A stretch of DNA of 64,000 bases from NCBI GenBank assembly GCA_001871475.1, contig MNVE01000002.1, positions 124,001-188,000 on the forward strand. The letters are read 5' to 3'. The notes below the pieces were generated by a model. That model searched no databases and had not been told where the DNA came from. It saw only the letters and a program-made list of their open reading frames with translations. Origin of the DNA: Candidatus Micrarchaeota archaeon CG1_02_47_40. GTDB taxonomy: Archaea > Micrarchaeota > Micrarchaeia > Anstonellales > CG1-02-47-40. A program made the translations under genes and the position numbers. Positions 38,949 through 48,128 of this stretch are shown piece after piece (within the stretch, counting starts at the first letter, position 1; every line of letters begins with the position of its first letter).

Positions 38949-40718
38949 ATGACTGACACCAAACTTCAAAAATGGGCTGAAACGCGCTACGCATATCTAT
39001 GGGACGCTTTCAAAAACAACTCCTTCTCTTTTGAGGCGGCGCTCAAACTCTTAAGCGATAAGGAGGGTGACAGCAAAGACAAGGCGCTTGTCCTTTTTTC
39101 CGAACTGCGAAAAGTCGGTCTTGTTGTTTCAGAGTTTGACTCCAGCGACTCCAGAAAGAGAGTATATACTCTAAAAAGCAAAGCAGACGTGATTAAGGAA
39201 ATGAAAGAGCAGGCATACCCGCAGAAGGAAACCTTAAACAGGGGAGAGCTTGAAGGCATACTAAAGAAAGCCGCCGACCTCATACGCACAAGCGTTGATT
39301 ACAAGTTCATTCTGATAATGCTCTTCTTGAAACGCATAAGCGACAGGTGGCAGCACGAATATGAGAAAGAATATAAAAAAGCCCTTGAGGACGGTTTAAG
39401 CGAAAAGGATGCGCGGGCAGAAGCCAAAAACCCCGCATACCATTCCTTTGACCTTCCGGAAGAATACACATGGGATAATATAAGAAAAGACGTGGCGCAG
39501 CTTCCTGAAAAGTTTTCCTCCGCGCTGAAAACACTTGCGGAAAGAAACCCCGACCTTAAGGATATACTTGATAATACTGATTTCACCCAATTCACTTCAA
39601 ACCGCGAGAATGCAGAAATTTTGCGCCAGCTCGTTGAGCTTTTCAGCGAAAAAAATCTTCATGGCGTTTCTCCTGACATTCTTGGCGATGCCTACGAGTG
39701 GATACTGCGCTATTTCGCTCCCTCAAAGGCAAAGGAAGGGGAGATTTACACCCCCCGCGAGGTAATAAAACTCCTTGTAAAAATGCTTGACCCAAAACCT
39801 GGCGAGAGTGTGTATGACCCTGCTGCCGGCTCTGCGGGAATGCTCATACTTTCTTATGAACATGTAAAAAAGAATCACCCAGGAAAAGAAACAAGGCTCT
39901 TTCTTTATGGGCAGGAGCGAAACACCAAAACCCTTGCGCTTGGGAAAATGAATATGTTCATACATGATATTCGAGATTGCAGGCTTGAGGGAGGGGATAC
40001 TCTTCTCTACCCGAAGCTAAAGGAAGGAGAGGGGATAAAAAAGTTTGACTCGGTTATTGCAAATCCTCCCTGGAATCAGGATGGTTTTGGGGAGGAAGTG
40101 CTCAAAAAGGCAGAATACTGGGAGAGCCGCTTTTCCTTAGGCTTTCCACCCCAACAGTCTGCGGATTGGGCATGGATTCAGCATATGCTTGCTTCTGCAA
40201 ATGAAGAAAAAGGCAGAATTGGAGTTATAATTGACAACGGCTGTCTCTTTAGAGGCGGAAAGGAAGGGGCGATAAGGCGCAAAGCGATTAAATGGCTTGA
40301 GTGTGTCATCCTTCTTCCGGAGAAACTATTCTACAATACTGGCGCTCCCGGCGCAGTGCTGATTTTCAGGAAGAAGAAAATACAAAGGAGAGAGGAGAAG
40401 ATACTCATAATAAATGCCTCTTTGGAATTTGAAAAGCACCCTGATGTGCGCAAATTAAACCGCCTTGGGGAGGCAAACATAATAAAAATTACTAATGCAT
40501 ACCGCGAATTTTCAGAGGAAGAGGGCTTTTCGCGCATTATTTCACGCGAGGAGCTTCAGAAGAATGATTTCAGCCTAAACGTTACCCTTTACGTTTCTCC
40601 CCAAGAGGAGCAGGAGGAAATTGACATTGAGAAGGAATGGGCTGAATTGAAGGAGCTTGAAGGGCAGTTAGGCGAAACAGAAGGGAAGATTGCCAAGCAT
40701 TTGAGGGAGATAAAATGA
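38949..40718 (+). CDS. hsdM: Type I restriction-modification methylase subunit HsdM
   Basis: HsdM is the SAM-dependent N6-adenine methyltransferase of type I systems. After a winged-helix-like N-terminal extension of about 85 residues (ALVLFSELRKVGLVVSEF), the HsdM helical domain follows (AADLIRTSVDYKFILIMLFLKRISD). The SAM motif DPAAGSAGM is at residues 290-298 and the catalytic NPPW at 372-375. TPREVIKLLVKML precedes the SAM motif. The total of 589 residues is longer than many HsdM proteins because of the extension. Its TGA overlaps the ATG of the AlbA_2 gene (ATGA). It is the first gene of the eight-gene operon. Confidence 0.95.
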   Translation: MTDTKLQKWAETRYAYLWDAFKNNSFSFEAALKLLSDKEGDSKDKALVLFSELRKVGLVVSEFDSSDSRKRVYTLKSKADVIKEMKEQAYPQKETLNRGELEGILKKAADLIRTSVDYKFILIMLFLKRISDRWQHEYEKEYKKALEDGLSEKDARAEAKNPAYHSFDLPEEYTWDNIRKDVAQLPEKFSSALKTLAERNPDLKDILDNTDFTQFTSNRENAEILRQLVELFSEKNLHGVSPDILGDAYEWILRYFAPSKAKEGEIYTPREVIKLLVKMLDPKPGESVYDPAAGSAGMLILSYEHVKKNHPGKETRLFLYGQERNTKTLALGKMNMFIHDIRDCRLEGGDTLLYPKLKEGEGIKKFDSVIANPPWNQDGFGEEVLKKAEYWESRFSLGFPPQQSADWAWIQHMLASANEEKGRIGVIIDNGCLFRGGKEGAIRRKAIKWLECVILLPEKLFYNTGAPGAVLIFRKKKIQRREEKILIINASLEFEKHPDVRKLNRLGEANIIKITNAYREFSEEEGFSRIISREELQKNDFSLNVTLYVSPQEEQEEIDIEKEWAELKELEGQLGETEGKIAKHLREIK

Positions 40719-42055
40719 AGCTGTCAGAAAGCGAAAAGCTGGAGCTGAAAAAATCCACCTCCGAACTAAAGGAAGGGATTATCTCAATAGCCTCAATTCT
40801 GAATAAGCACGGCTCCGGCGAGCTTTACTTTGGAATAAATGATAAGGGAGTTGTTTTTGGGCAGCCAGCCGGCAGTAAGACGCTTCGCGAGGTTTCCCAT
40901 ATCATTTCCGAGAACATCGAGCCAAAAATATATCCGAAAGTGGAAGAGCGGAAAATTGAGGGCAAAACCTGCATTTATGCCTCTTTCAGCGGCGAATCCG
41001 CCCCGTATTTTGCCTATGGCAGGGCATATATGCGCGTTGGGGATGAAGACAGGCAGATTTCAGCGCGGGAGCTTGAAGCGCTTTTTATAAAGAAGAATAA
41101 GGAAGCCCTGCGCTGGGACAATAAAATCTGCAAAAATGCCTCTTATGCGGACATTTCTTCCTCAAAACTGCGCGTTTTCTTGAAAAAAGCCAATCTTGCA
41201 TTTGATTCGCCTGAAAACTCCCTTAAAAAACTCAATTTAACCCAAGACGGAAAACTTCTGAATTCCGCGATTTTGTTCTTTGGCAAACGCCCGCAGAAAT
41301 TCCTTGCGAATGCCCGCCTTCGCTGTGCGGTGTTTGCAGGAAGCGGAACTGCGGAAATAATAGACCGCCAGGAGTATGAGGGAGAAGTTTTTTACCTTAT
41401 TGAGTCGGCGCAGAAGTATATACTGAAAAATATACACATGGGGATGCGGGTTGAGGGGCTTGAAAGGATAGATGTGCCTGAAATAGACATGGAGGCTGTA
41501 AGGGAGGCAGTCATAAACGCCTTCTGCCACCGCGACTATAACCTTTATGATTCGGTGAATATTGCGATTTTTGCCGATAGGGTGGAAATACGAAGCCCCG
41601 GACTGCTTTATGGAGGGCTTACAATAGAGCGCATTCTCAAAGAGAGGGTTTCGGAAAGGAGGAATGAGCTTATCGCAGAACTTCTCCACCGCGTTCATTT
41701 CATAGAGCGCTGGGGCAGGGGAGTGGAGCTTATTCTTTCAAAGGAGCCTTCAGCCTCTTTTAAGGAGGTCGGGAGGCAGTTCATAAGCGTTTTCCCGCGA
41801 ACCCCCAAAGCTGCCCCCCAGAAAAGGGTGACTGAAAAGGTCACTGTAAAAGTCCCAGAAAAGGTCACTGTAAATCAGTCAGCAATCCTTAAGGCGATTG
41901 CAACAGATTCCGCAATAACCTCAAAAAGGTTAGCCGGACTTGTAGGCATATCAGAGAGAAAAATAAAGGAGAATATCAGAAAGCTCAAGGAGAAGGGATT
42001 GCTTAAGCGCGTTGGGGCGGATAAGGGAGGATATTGGGAAGCGAAGGAAAGGTAA
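40715..42055 (+). CDS. Schlafen/AlbA_2-domain ATPase-like regulator
   Basis: This 446-residue protein has an N-terminal AlbA_2 (Schlafen-type) domain with GELYFGINDKGVVFG and the DRQISARELEALF segment. The central HATPase_c_4-like domain contains VREAVINAFCHRDY and EIRSPGLLYGGLTIE plus IERWGRGVELI. A C-terminal winged HTH (LAGLVGISERKIKENIRKLKEKG) ends the protein. This is the common bacterial and archaeal putative transcriptional regulator with ATP-binding and DNA-binding parts. It is coupled to hsdM by a 4-base overlap, so it is made together with the methylase. It could regulate the system or be a second effector; Schlafen proteins in animals cut tRNA. Confidence 0.88.
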   Translation: MKLSESEKLELKKSTSELKEGIISIASILNKHGSGELYFGINDKGVVFGQPAGSKTLREVSHIISENIEPKIYPKVEERKIEGKTCIYASFSGESAPYFAYGRAYMRVGDEDRQISARELEALFIKKNKEALRWDNKICKNASYADISSSKLRVFLKKANLAFDSPENSLKKLNLTQDGKLLNSAILFFGKRPQKFLANARLRCAVFAGSGTAEIIDRQEYEGEVFYLIESAQKYILKNIHMGMRVEGLERIDVPEIDMEAVREAVINAFCHRDYNLYDSVNIAIFADRVEIRSPGLLYGGLTIERILKERVSERRNELIAELLHRVHFIERWGRGVELILSKEPSASFKEVGRQFISVFPRTPKAAPQKRVTEKVTVKVPEKVTVNQSAILKAIATDSAITSKRLAGLVGISERKIKENIRKLKEKGLLKRVGADKGGYWEAKER

Positions 42056-42080
42056 GTTAAACATAATATAGGTGATTAAT

Positions 42081-42710
42081 ATGGGACAAGAAATAGAAAT
42101 TGCAGCAGTAATTATCTCTGTATTTGCTTTAATCATTTCAATAACAAAAGACTTCATCATGCCCGCAATTTTCAAACCTAAATTAATATTGAATGCAGAA
42201 AATGATGAAGAATGTGTACATGAAGCCAGTTGGTATCCGCAAAAGAAGGTCAAATTAAAAGAAACATTTGAATTTAACCCCAAATTCGGAAAAAAACAGA
42301 GGTGGCTTAGATTTCGTTTAAATAATAGGCAAGGATTTTTCTCAAGAACAGCAGAAAATTGTTATGTTAAAATGTTAGAAATACGAAACAGTAAAAACCA
42401 ACCGGTTCAGCCATTCAATATGATTTATCTGGGCTTGTTTTCTCCAGCAGTTTGGAAGAATAATTTAGCCAAAGGAGAATACCAAATGATAAATCTGGTT
42501 TATGAAACGCAAAAAGAGAGAGTACTAAATTTAGTGCCAGTTGGTCCGCTCGGATTACCCCTCTCTCTTTTGGAACGTAAAAATGAAAAATTATGCCCCG
42601 ATGTTTATACATTAAAAATTGGTGTTTATGGAGATAATTTTGAACCAACTTTCAAAGAGTTCAAAGTTGAACTGACCAAAAAATTCGGAGAATTAAAGTT
42701 CGTAGAGTGA
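42081..42710 (+). CDS. Unknown membrane-anchored protein within the hsd operon
   Basis: I do not recognise this 209-residue protein. It has an N-terminal transmembrane helix (IEIAAVIISVFALIISI) preceded by a short exposed end, then a beta-rich soluble domain with RWLRFRLNNRQGFFSRTAENC and VYTLKIGVYGDNFEPTFKEFKVE near the end. The coding sequence is visibly more AT-rich than hsdM or hsdR. ATG 42081 follows GGTGA. It lies 25 bases after the AlbA_2 gene and is tied to hsdS (an ATG at 42707 overlaps its stop). Placement inside the operon suggests an accessory or membrane-acting effector role, which is inference. Confidence 0.75.
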   Translation: MGQEIEIAAVIISVFALIISITKDFIMPAIFKPKLILNAENDEECVHEASWYPQKKVKLKETFEFNPKFGKKQRWLRFRLNNRQGFFSRTAENCYVKMLEIRNSKNQPVQPFNMIYLGLFSPAVWKNNLAKGEYQMINLVYETQKERVLNLVPVGPLGLPLSLLERKNEKLCPDVYTLKIGVYGDNFEPTFKEFKVELTKKFGELKFVE

Positions 42711-42715
42711 TTTTT

Positions 42716-43960
42716 ATGAAAAGTCAGATTTACAAAGACACTGAACTCGGAAGACTGCCGAAGGAGTGGGAGGTTGCAAAATTCGCGGATAATTTTGAGT
42801 ATGCTAAAGGAAAGAAGCCGAATGAAGTAGCTGATGAAAGAAAAAGTAACTTTCTTCCTTATCTCTCAACAGAATATTTACGGGAGAACATACTAACAAA
42901 ATTTGCAGATTTTAGCGAAGGTGTAGAAGTTGTTGCTGATGGTGAGCTTATCCTGTTATGGGACGGTTCAAATGCTGGAGAAATATTCTATGGAAAAAAG
43001 GGGGTACTCTCCTCAACAATGGTCAAGATAAAACAAAAAACGGACAAATTTCAAACAAATTTCTTATTTTACCTCTTAAAATCAAAACAGGATTATTTAC
43101 AGAGTCAGACTAAAGGAACGGGCATTCCCCACGTATCTGGCAATGTTTTGGATAATCTGTTATTGCCGCTTCCCCCTCTTTCCGAACAGCAGAAAATCTC
43201 CGAAATTCTTTCTACTGTTGATTCTGCCATCCAGAAAACAGATGAAATACTCGCCAAAACAGAGAGGCTCAAAAAAGGAGCGATGCAGAAACTGCTTGCT
43301 AAAGGGATTGGGCATAAGGAGTTTAAAGACACGGAAATAGGAAGACTGCCGAAGGAGTGGGAGGTTGTTAAGCTTGGCAAAATCTCTGAATTAAAAAACG
43401 GAATCAATTTTAGTAAAATTCAAAAAGCGGAAGGCGGTCTCCCGACTATTGACGTTTTGAACATGTATGGAAATAGCATTTATGCTGACCTTTCCTCACT
43501 TTATAGTGTTCAGATAAACCTTGAAAGCAATTCCGATTTCGTTTTAAAAAATGGAGACATCCTTTTTGTAAGGTCATCAATGAAACGCGAGGGTGCGGGA
43601 TGGGCATGCTTGTTCAAAGAGAATGAAAAACGCGTAACCTTTTGCGGTTTTATCATAAGAGCAAGACTAACCACTAATAAGATAATACCCGAATTTATTA
43701 CCTATTTTTTACGAAGCCCTAAGGCAAGAAAAATTATAATCGCAAACGCAGGGCAAGTTGGAATAGCTAACATTAATCAAAACGCGCTATCAAATCTAAA
43801 TGTCCCTCTTCCCCCCCTCCCCGAACAGCAGAAAATCGCCGAGATTTTAAGCACGATTGACGGGAAGCTGGAGCAGGAAAGAAGGAGAAAAGAAAAATTA
43901 GAAAGAGTAAAGAAAGGGCTGATGAATGAATTGCTGACGGGAAGGAAGAGGGTGAGTTAG
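42716..43960 (+). CDS. hsdS: Type I restriction specificity subunit HsdS
   Basis: HsdS selects the split DNA target. The 414-residue protein is an internal duplication of a target recognition domain plus spacer helix. The first half begins YKDTELGRLPKEWEVAKF and ends LPPLSEQQKISEILSTVD. The second begins FKDTEIGRLPKEWEVVKLG and ends LPPLPEQQKIAEILSTID. The two recognition domains between these conserved parts differ in sequence, so a bipartite non-palindromic target is expected. ATG 42716 is preferred; an ATG at 42707 overlaps the previous stop. The repeated PKEWEV and EQQKI segments could allow recombination between specificity genes. Confidence 0.93.
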   Translation: MKSQIYKDTELGRLPKEWEVAKFADNFEYAKGKKPNEVADERKSNFLPYLSTEYLRENILTKFADFSEGVEVVADGELILLWDGSNAGEIFYGKKGVLSSTMVKIKQKTDKFQTNFLFYLLKSKQDYLQSQTKGTGIPHVSGNVLDNLLLPLPPLSEQQKISEILSTVDSAIQKTDEILAKTERLKKGAMQKLLAKGIGHKEFKDTEIGRLPKEWEVVKLGKISELKNGINFSKIQKAEGGLPTIDVLNMYGNSIYADLSSLYSVQINLESNSDFVLKNGDILFVRSSMKREGAGWACLFKENEKRVTFCGFIIRARLTTNKIIPEFITYFLRSPKARKIIIANAGQVGIANINQNALSNLNVPLPPLPEQQKIAEILSTIDGKLEQERRRKEKLERVKKGLMNELLTGRKRVS

Positions 43961-43981
43961 ACGGAACAAATACCTGAAGAA

Positions 43982-45139
43982 TTGCTACACACAATTTCAT
44001 CATCAATATTCTCATTGTCTAAGACTATGATTGTTGAAGAACCAAATAAAGAGAATACTTCCCATAAGAGTCCTTATACATCATATCAGCATCAAGAGAA
44101 TAAAGTAATTAGATACAAAGATGACGAAACAGCACAGAATGCGTTTCGCATAATCAGTGATTTGACTGTCAAAATTATTGAAGCTTCATCAAGTCGAATC
44201 TCCGGACGCAAAACCTTCAATTTAGATGCGCGTTATGTTCAGTCTGTAATTGACAACCTAACTGTAAAAACTGCCGTTAACCAACTTTCAGAAGAAGATA
44301 TCAAAAAAGAACTACACAAATTTTTGAATGACTGCATTGAATATAAATTTTTCTTTAGAATACGAGGCATAAGCATGAAAAGTAAAAAGATAAGTTTTGA
44401 TAAGGCGACTTTTTGGGAAGATATAACCGCATTGAAACAGGATTATGATGAGCGGTCTCTCCTCTTTCTTGGAAAAGATGAAGAAGGAATCATTCTTCAA
44501 ATTTCGATATCAGCAAGCAACGACCAAGACGTAGCCTTTCATATGGCGTGCGACTCTGCAAAATTTTATATTGGATGTCTGACCTTCCTGGGGTTCTATA
44601 AATTCTCTGCATTGGATATTGGAGTTAGAATTTCCCTTAATTTTGATTTTCTTCCCTATTCCATACAATATTCATATTTGACCAATGGACAACCACGCGG
44701 AAACTCTTCGGCAAGATACTTCCAGCCGGATTTATTTGGCCTTTATTTGGAAGATTTGCTTGAGGCGGAAACTGTGAAAAAATTTGAGAAGATACTAAAC
44801 TTTGAAGAATCAGACGCTAAAGAAATATTATCTGCAATTTCTTGGTTCCATAAGGCTTTTGTTGATACAGAAAGATACAACACAATACTATTCTTGTGGG
44901 CATCGCTTGAGTCATTGCTCGGCAGAGAGCAATCTAAACATAAAGCAAAGGCAGTGTATAACGAGATATTTGCAAAAGAAGACGGTTCACTCATTGATGA
45001 CGCTTATGAATATCGCAATATGATACATGGGGCAGACCCGCGAAGCTGTTTTATCCCATCACTCTACTGCAAAAGGCTTCAATGGTTTGTCTACAGGCTC
45101 ATAAAAAAGAAAATGGATGATTTTCATGCCTCTAACTGA
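43982..45139 (+). CDS. HEPN-like (Apea-type) protein inside the hsd operon
   Basis: This protein of up to 385 residues has a C-terminal region like Apea/HEPN domains: RYNTILFLWASLESLLGREQ, then DDAYEYRNMIHGADP, where RNMIH (Arg345, Asn346, His349) is a likely HEPN RNase motif. The N-terminal 250 residues are a mixed alpha/beta region I do not recognise. HEPN proteins commonly act as RNA-cutting effectors in defence. The TTG at 43982 or the ATG at 44027 may be the start; neither has a clear ribosome binding site. The gene is AT-rich compared with hsdM. Its end overlaps the hsdR start by 14 bases, so both are coupled. Confidence 0.75.
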   Translation: MLHTISSSIFSLSKTMIVEEPNKENTSHKSPYTSYQHQENKVIRYKDDETAQNAFRIISDLTVKIIEASSSRISGRKTFNLDARYVQSVIDNLTVKTAVNQLSEEDIKKELHKFLNDCIEYKFFFRIRGISMKSKKISFDKATFWEDITALKQDYDERSLLFLGKDEEGIILQISISASNDQDVAFHMACDSAKFYIGCLTFLGFYKFSALDIGVRISLNFDFLPYSIQYSYLTNGQPRGNSSARYFQPDLFGLYLEDLLEAETVKKFEKILNFEESDAKEILSAISWFHKAFVDTERYNTILFLWASLESLLGREQSKHKAKAVYNEIFAKEDGSLIDDAYEYRNMIHGADPRSCFIPSLYCKRLQWFVYRLIKKKMDDFHASN

Positions 45140-48128
45140 AAAATCCCTAACTGAAACTCCTTTTGCAAGGAAATTAATCAGCTTGGGCTGGACTGAAAAA
45201 ACTCCTGACGAATTGGAAAGGGAAAGCATGGAAGAGCCTCTCCTAATCAATAATCTAAAGCAAGCAATAGAGAGGATAAACGGGAGAATAGGGCAGGAGG
45301 AAATAAAGAAAGTCCTAAACGAAATCAGGCTAAGGAGTTCCGGACAGGAAGACGGCAAAAAACTATTAAATAACCTAAAGAACGGCATTTCCGTAGTCTT
45401 TGAGAAAGAAAAGGTAGCAAAAAGAATCTACCTCTTTGATTACGAACACCAAGAAAACAACGAATTCATTTTAGTTCGGCAGATGACCTTCAAGAAAAGC
45501 CAAATAATCCGCCCGGACATCCTCTTATACATAAACGGAATACCTTTAGTCAATATAGAATGCAAAAACCCCGCAAGCATTTCCGCGACTTGGTATGACG
45601 CATACAAGGAGATACAGAGATACAAACTTACAATCCCCGAGCTTTACAAATACGTCCAAATCGGAATCGCAATAGACCAAAAAGCATTCTACTTTCCCAT
45701 AGTCGGTTGGGCGGAAAATGAAAAAACAAGCGAGTGGAAAAGCGAAAGAAGAGGAGGAATTGAAGGAACTTTAGACATGCTAAAACCCCAAGCTCTCCTG
45801 AACATACTCAAAAACTATCTTTTCATAAGGGCGCAGGCAGGAGCAACTGGCAAAGTCATTGCAAGGCACATGCAATACCAAGCCTCTGAAAAGATTGTAA
45901 ATAGAGTGTTTGACAATCTGAAAGGAAAAGAAAAGCTAAAGAAAGGGCTTACGTGGCACTGGCAAGGTTCAGGCAAAACATTAACCATGCTCTTCTCCGC
46001 AATAAAGCTCTTCAACTCAAAAGAGCTTGAAAACCCCACCATTTTCTTCATAGTGGACAGGGACGAGCTTGAACAGCAGCTTTTTGAGGAGTTTGCAGGA
46101 GTGGATGTTCCAACTCCTGAAATAGTCCCTTCCATTGAGGGATTGAAAAAACTGCTTCTTTTTGACGGGGGAAGGGGAAAAAGGGGGCTTTTCATTGCTT
46201 TAGTGCACAAATTCAGAGTAGAACAGCTCGCATACCTCCAAAAAGAACTGGAAGAAATCTCAAAAACCGCCCCAACCGTTCTTACAAGGAAAAACATAAT
46301 CGTATTTGTGGATGAGGGGCATAGGACACAATACGGAACTCTTGCTTCCCAAATGCGCACAACTCTTGCAAACGCCTTCTTCTTCGGCTTTACCGGCACG
46401 CCCATCTCAAAGAGCGGAAGGGACACTTTTATGGAGTTCAGCAATCCCCCAAAGGAGAATTACCTTGACAAATATTCAATGAGGGAATCAATTGAGGACG
46501 GATATACTGTAAAATTCTCTTATCAGCCGAGGCTTGAGAAGCACGTGCACCTTAAAAAAGAGCTTTTGGACGCATTCCTTGAATATGATGAGGAAGAACT
46601 GCCGGAAGAGATAAGGGAAAAAGTAAAAGAAAAAGTGAAGAAGAGGCTGAACGAAATCAACGTTTTTCTCTCCGACCCAAAGAGAATAAAGGAAATATCA
46701 AAAGACATCGCCGCTCATTTCAAGGAGAGTTTGGATGGAAAGTTCAAAGCAATGGTGGTGGCAGCAAACAGGGAAAGCTGCGTCCGCTACAAGGAGGAGC
46801 TGGATAAGCTTCTCCCAAAAGAGTATTCCGAAGTGGTTATAACCTATAATTTAGACGATAAGGAGCCGTTAAACAGTTATAGAAAAGGAGTAGTTTCGCG
46901 CTTTGGCGATTTGGGTTTTGATGAGATAAACAGGAGGATAAAGGAGAATTTCAAGAATAAGGAGTTTCCGAAAATAATTATAGTAACTGAAATGCTGCTT
47001 GCGGGTTTTGATGCCCCCCAGCTTCAAACCATGTATTTGGACAAGCCCCTTAAGGAGCACCGTCTCCTGCAGGCAATCGCAAGAACAAATCGCCCATATA
47101 AAGAACTGAAAGAGGCAGGGCTTATTTTGGATTATGTCGGAATTCTTGAGAACCTGAAAAGGGCTTTTGAAAACTACGCAGAGGGAGAAGATATTTCAAC
47201 AACCCTAAACAGGATTGACACTCTTGCGGATGATTTTGTGCAGACTCTTGAGGAAACAAAAAAGAGCCTGTCAGACGCTCTGAAGGAAAAGAATGAGGCA
47301 AAAATGCTGATTAAGGCGCTTGAAGGCATTTCATCCGATATTGAAACCGCGAACGCTTTCATTGAAAATTATAAGAGATTGAGGCGGATATTTGAGCTTT
47401 TGGGCCCAGATAAGGTAAAGGCGCAGTATTACCCTGATTTTCATCTGCTCTCAAAAATTTATTTTGCATATCTTAAGAACATAAGAAACATTGGCGAAGA
47501 GGAAGCTTATCTTGAGAAATATTTTGCCCGCACCCTAAAGCATATTTACAAAAGCATAGAGTTTGGGCAGATAAGAACCGACCTGCCGCATTCCTCGTTT
47601 GATTTGGATTATTTACGGAAGGTAGAAGAAAAGGCAAACTCAAAGGAGGAAAAGGCTGCGAACATTCTTTTCGCATTAAACAGGCTTGTGAATGTTGAAA
47701 GAGAGAAAAACCCAGTTTACGAGTCGGTTTTTGACAAAGTGCAGAAGCTCGTTGAGAAATGGAAGCAGAAAACAGAGGATTATGAAAGCCTTTACCGGGA
47801 AGGGGCAAAGATACGCGAACAGATTGAAGAGCTAAACAAAAGAAAAGAAGGGCTTTGCCTGTCAAATAATGAATACGCGATACTATTATCCCTTGAAAAC
47901 GAATTTGGCGAAAAAAAAGAGCTTGCTGATGATGCCAAGGAGCTTTCAAAACTCTTAACACCCTTTCTTTTTGATGGCTGGCTTATTCAGCACACCGCAA
48001 GAAGGAATGTTGAAAGCACGGTGCGCAAGTTTGTGCGAAGATACGTGCAAAAATACGGAAAAGGGTTTTCCGAGCTTGATAAAGTTTGTGAAAAAATCTT
48101 TGAGAACGTGAAGACATATGCAATCTAA
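45126..48128 (+). CDS. hsdR: Type I restriction endonuclease subunit HsdR
   Basis: HsdR is the ATP-driven translocase and nuclease of type I restriction. Near residues 131-147 the nuclease motif DILLYINGIPLVNIECKNP supplies the D-x(n)-ExK residues. The helicase core begins at about 277 with WHWQGSGKTLTM (Walker A). FIVDRDELEQQL and the DEAH-like VDEGHR (about 395-400) follow, then FGFTGTP and the later helicase motifs MLLAGFDAPQLQTMYLDKPL and QAIARTNRP. A long helical C-terminus binds the methylase core. At about 1000 residues the length is normal and no frameshift is visible, so the system looks intact. It overlaps both neighbours. Confidence 0.95.
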   Translation: MPLTEKSLTETPFARKLISLGWTEKTPDELERESMEEPLLINNLKQAIERINGRIGQEEIKKVLNEIRLRSSGQEDGKKLLNNLKNGISVVFEKEKVAKRIYLFDYEHQENNEFILVRQMTFKKSQIIRPDILLYINGIPLVNIECKNPASISATWYDAYKEIQRYKLTIPELYKYVQIGIAIDQKAFYFPIVGWAENEKTSEWKSERRGGIEGTLDMLKPQALLNILKNYLFIRAQAGATGKVIARHMQYQASEKIVNRVFDNLKGKEKLKKGLTWHWQGSGKTLTMLFSAIKLFNSKELENPTIFFIVDRDELEQQLFEEFAGVDVPTPEIVPSIEGLKKLLLFDGGRGKRGLFIALVHKFRVEQLAYLQKELEEISKTAPTVLTRKNIIVFVDEGHRTQYGTLASQMRTTLANAFFFGFTGTPISKSGRDTFMEFSNPPKENYLDKYSMRESIEDGYTVKFSYQPRLEKHVHLKKELLDAFLEYDEEELPEEIREKVKEKVKKRLNEINVFLSDPKRIKEISKDIAAHFKESLDGKFKAMVVAANRESCVRYKEELDKLLPKEYSEVVITYNLDDKEPLNSYRKGVVSRFGDLGFDEINRRIKENFKNKEFPKIIIVTEMLLAGFDAPQLQTMYLDKPLKEHRLLQAIARTNRPYKELKEAGLILDYVGILENLKRAFENYAEGEDISTTLNRIDTLADDFVQTLEETKKSLSDALKEKNEAKMLIKALEGISSDIETANAFIENYKRLRRIFELLGPDKVKAQYYPDFHLLSKIYFAYLKNIRNIGEEEAYLEKYFARTLKHIYKSIEFGQIRTDLPHSSFDLDYLRKVEEKANSKEEKAANILFALNRLVNVEREKNPVYESVFDKVQKLVEKWKQKTEDYESLYREGAKIREQIEELNKRKEGLCLSNNEYAILLSLENEFGEKKELADDAKELSKLLTPFLFDGWLIQHTARRNVESTVRKFVRRYVQKYGKGFSELDKVCEKIFENVKTYAI

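Noticed and set aside
42716-43960. Internal direct repeats considered as a recombination site
   Set aside because: They are the two spacer and conserved regions normal for HsdS; nearby inverted specificity cassettes are absent.
28502-47279. GTCAGACGCTC shared between 28502 and 47268
   Set aside because: An 11-base match in a 64-kb window, one copy inside hsdR coding sequence, is expected by chance.
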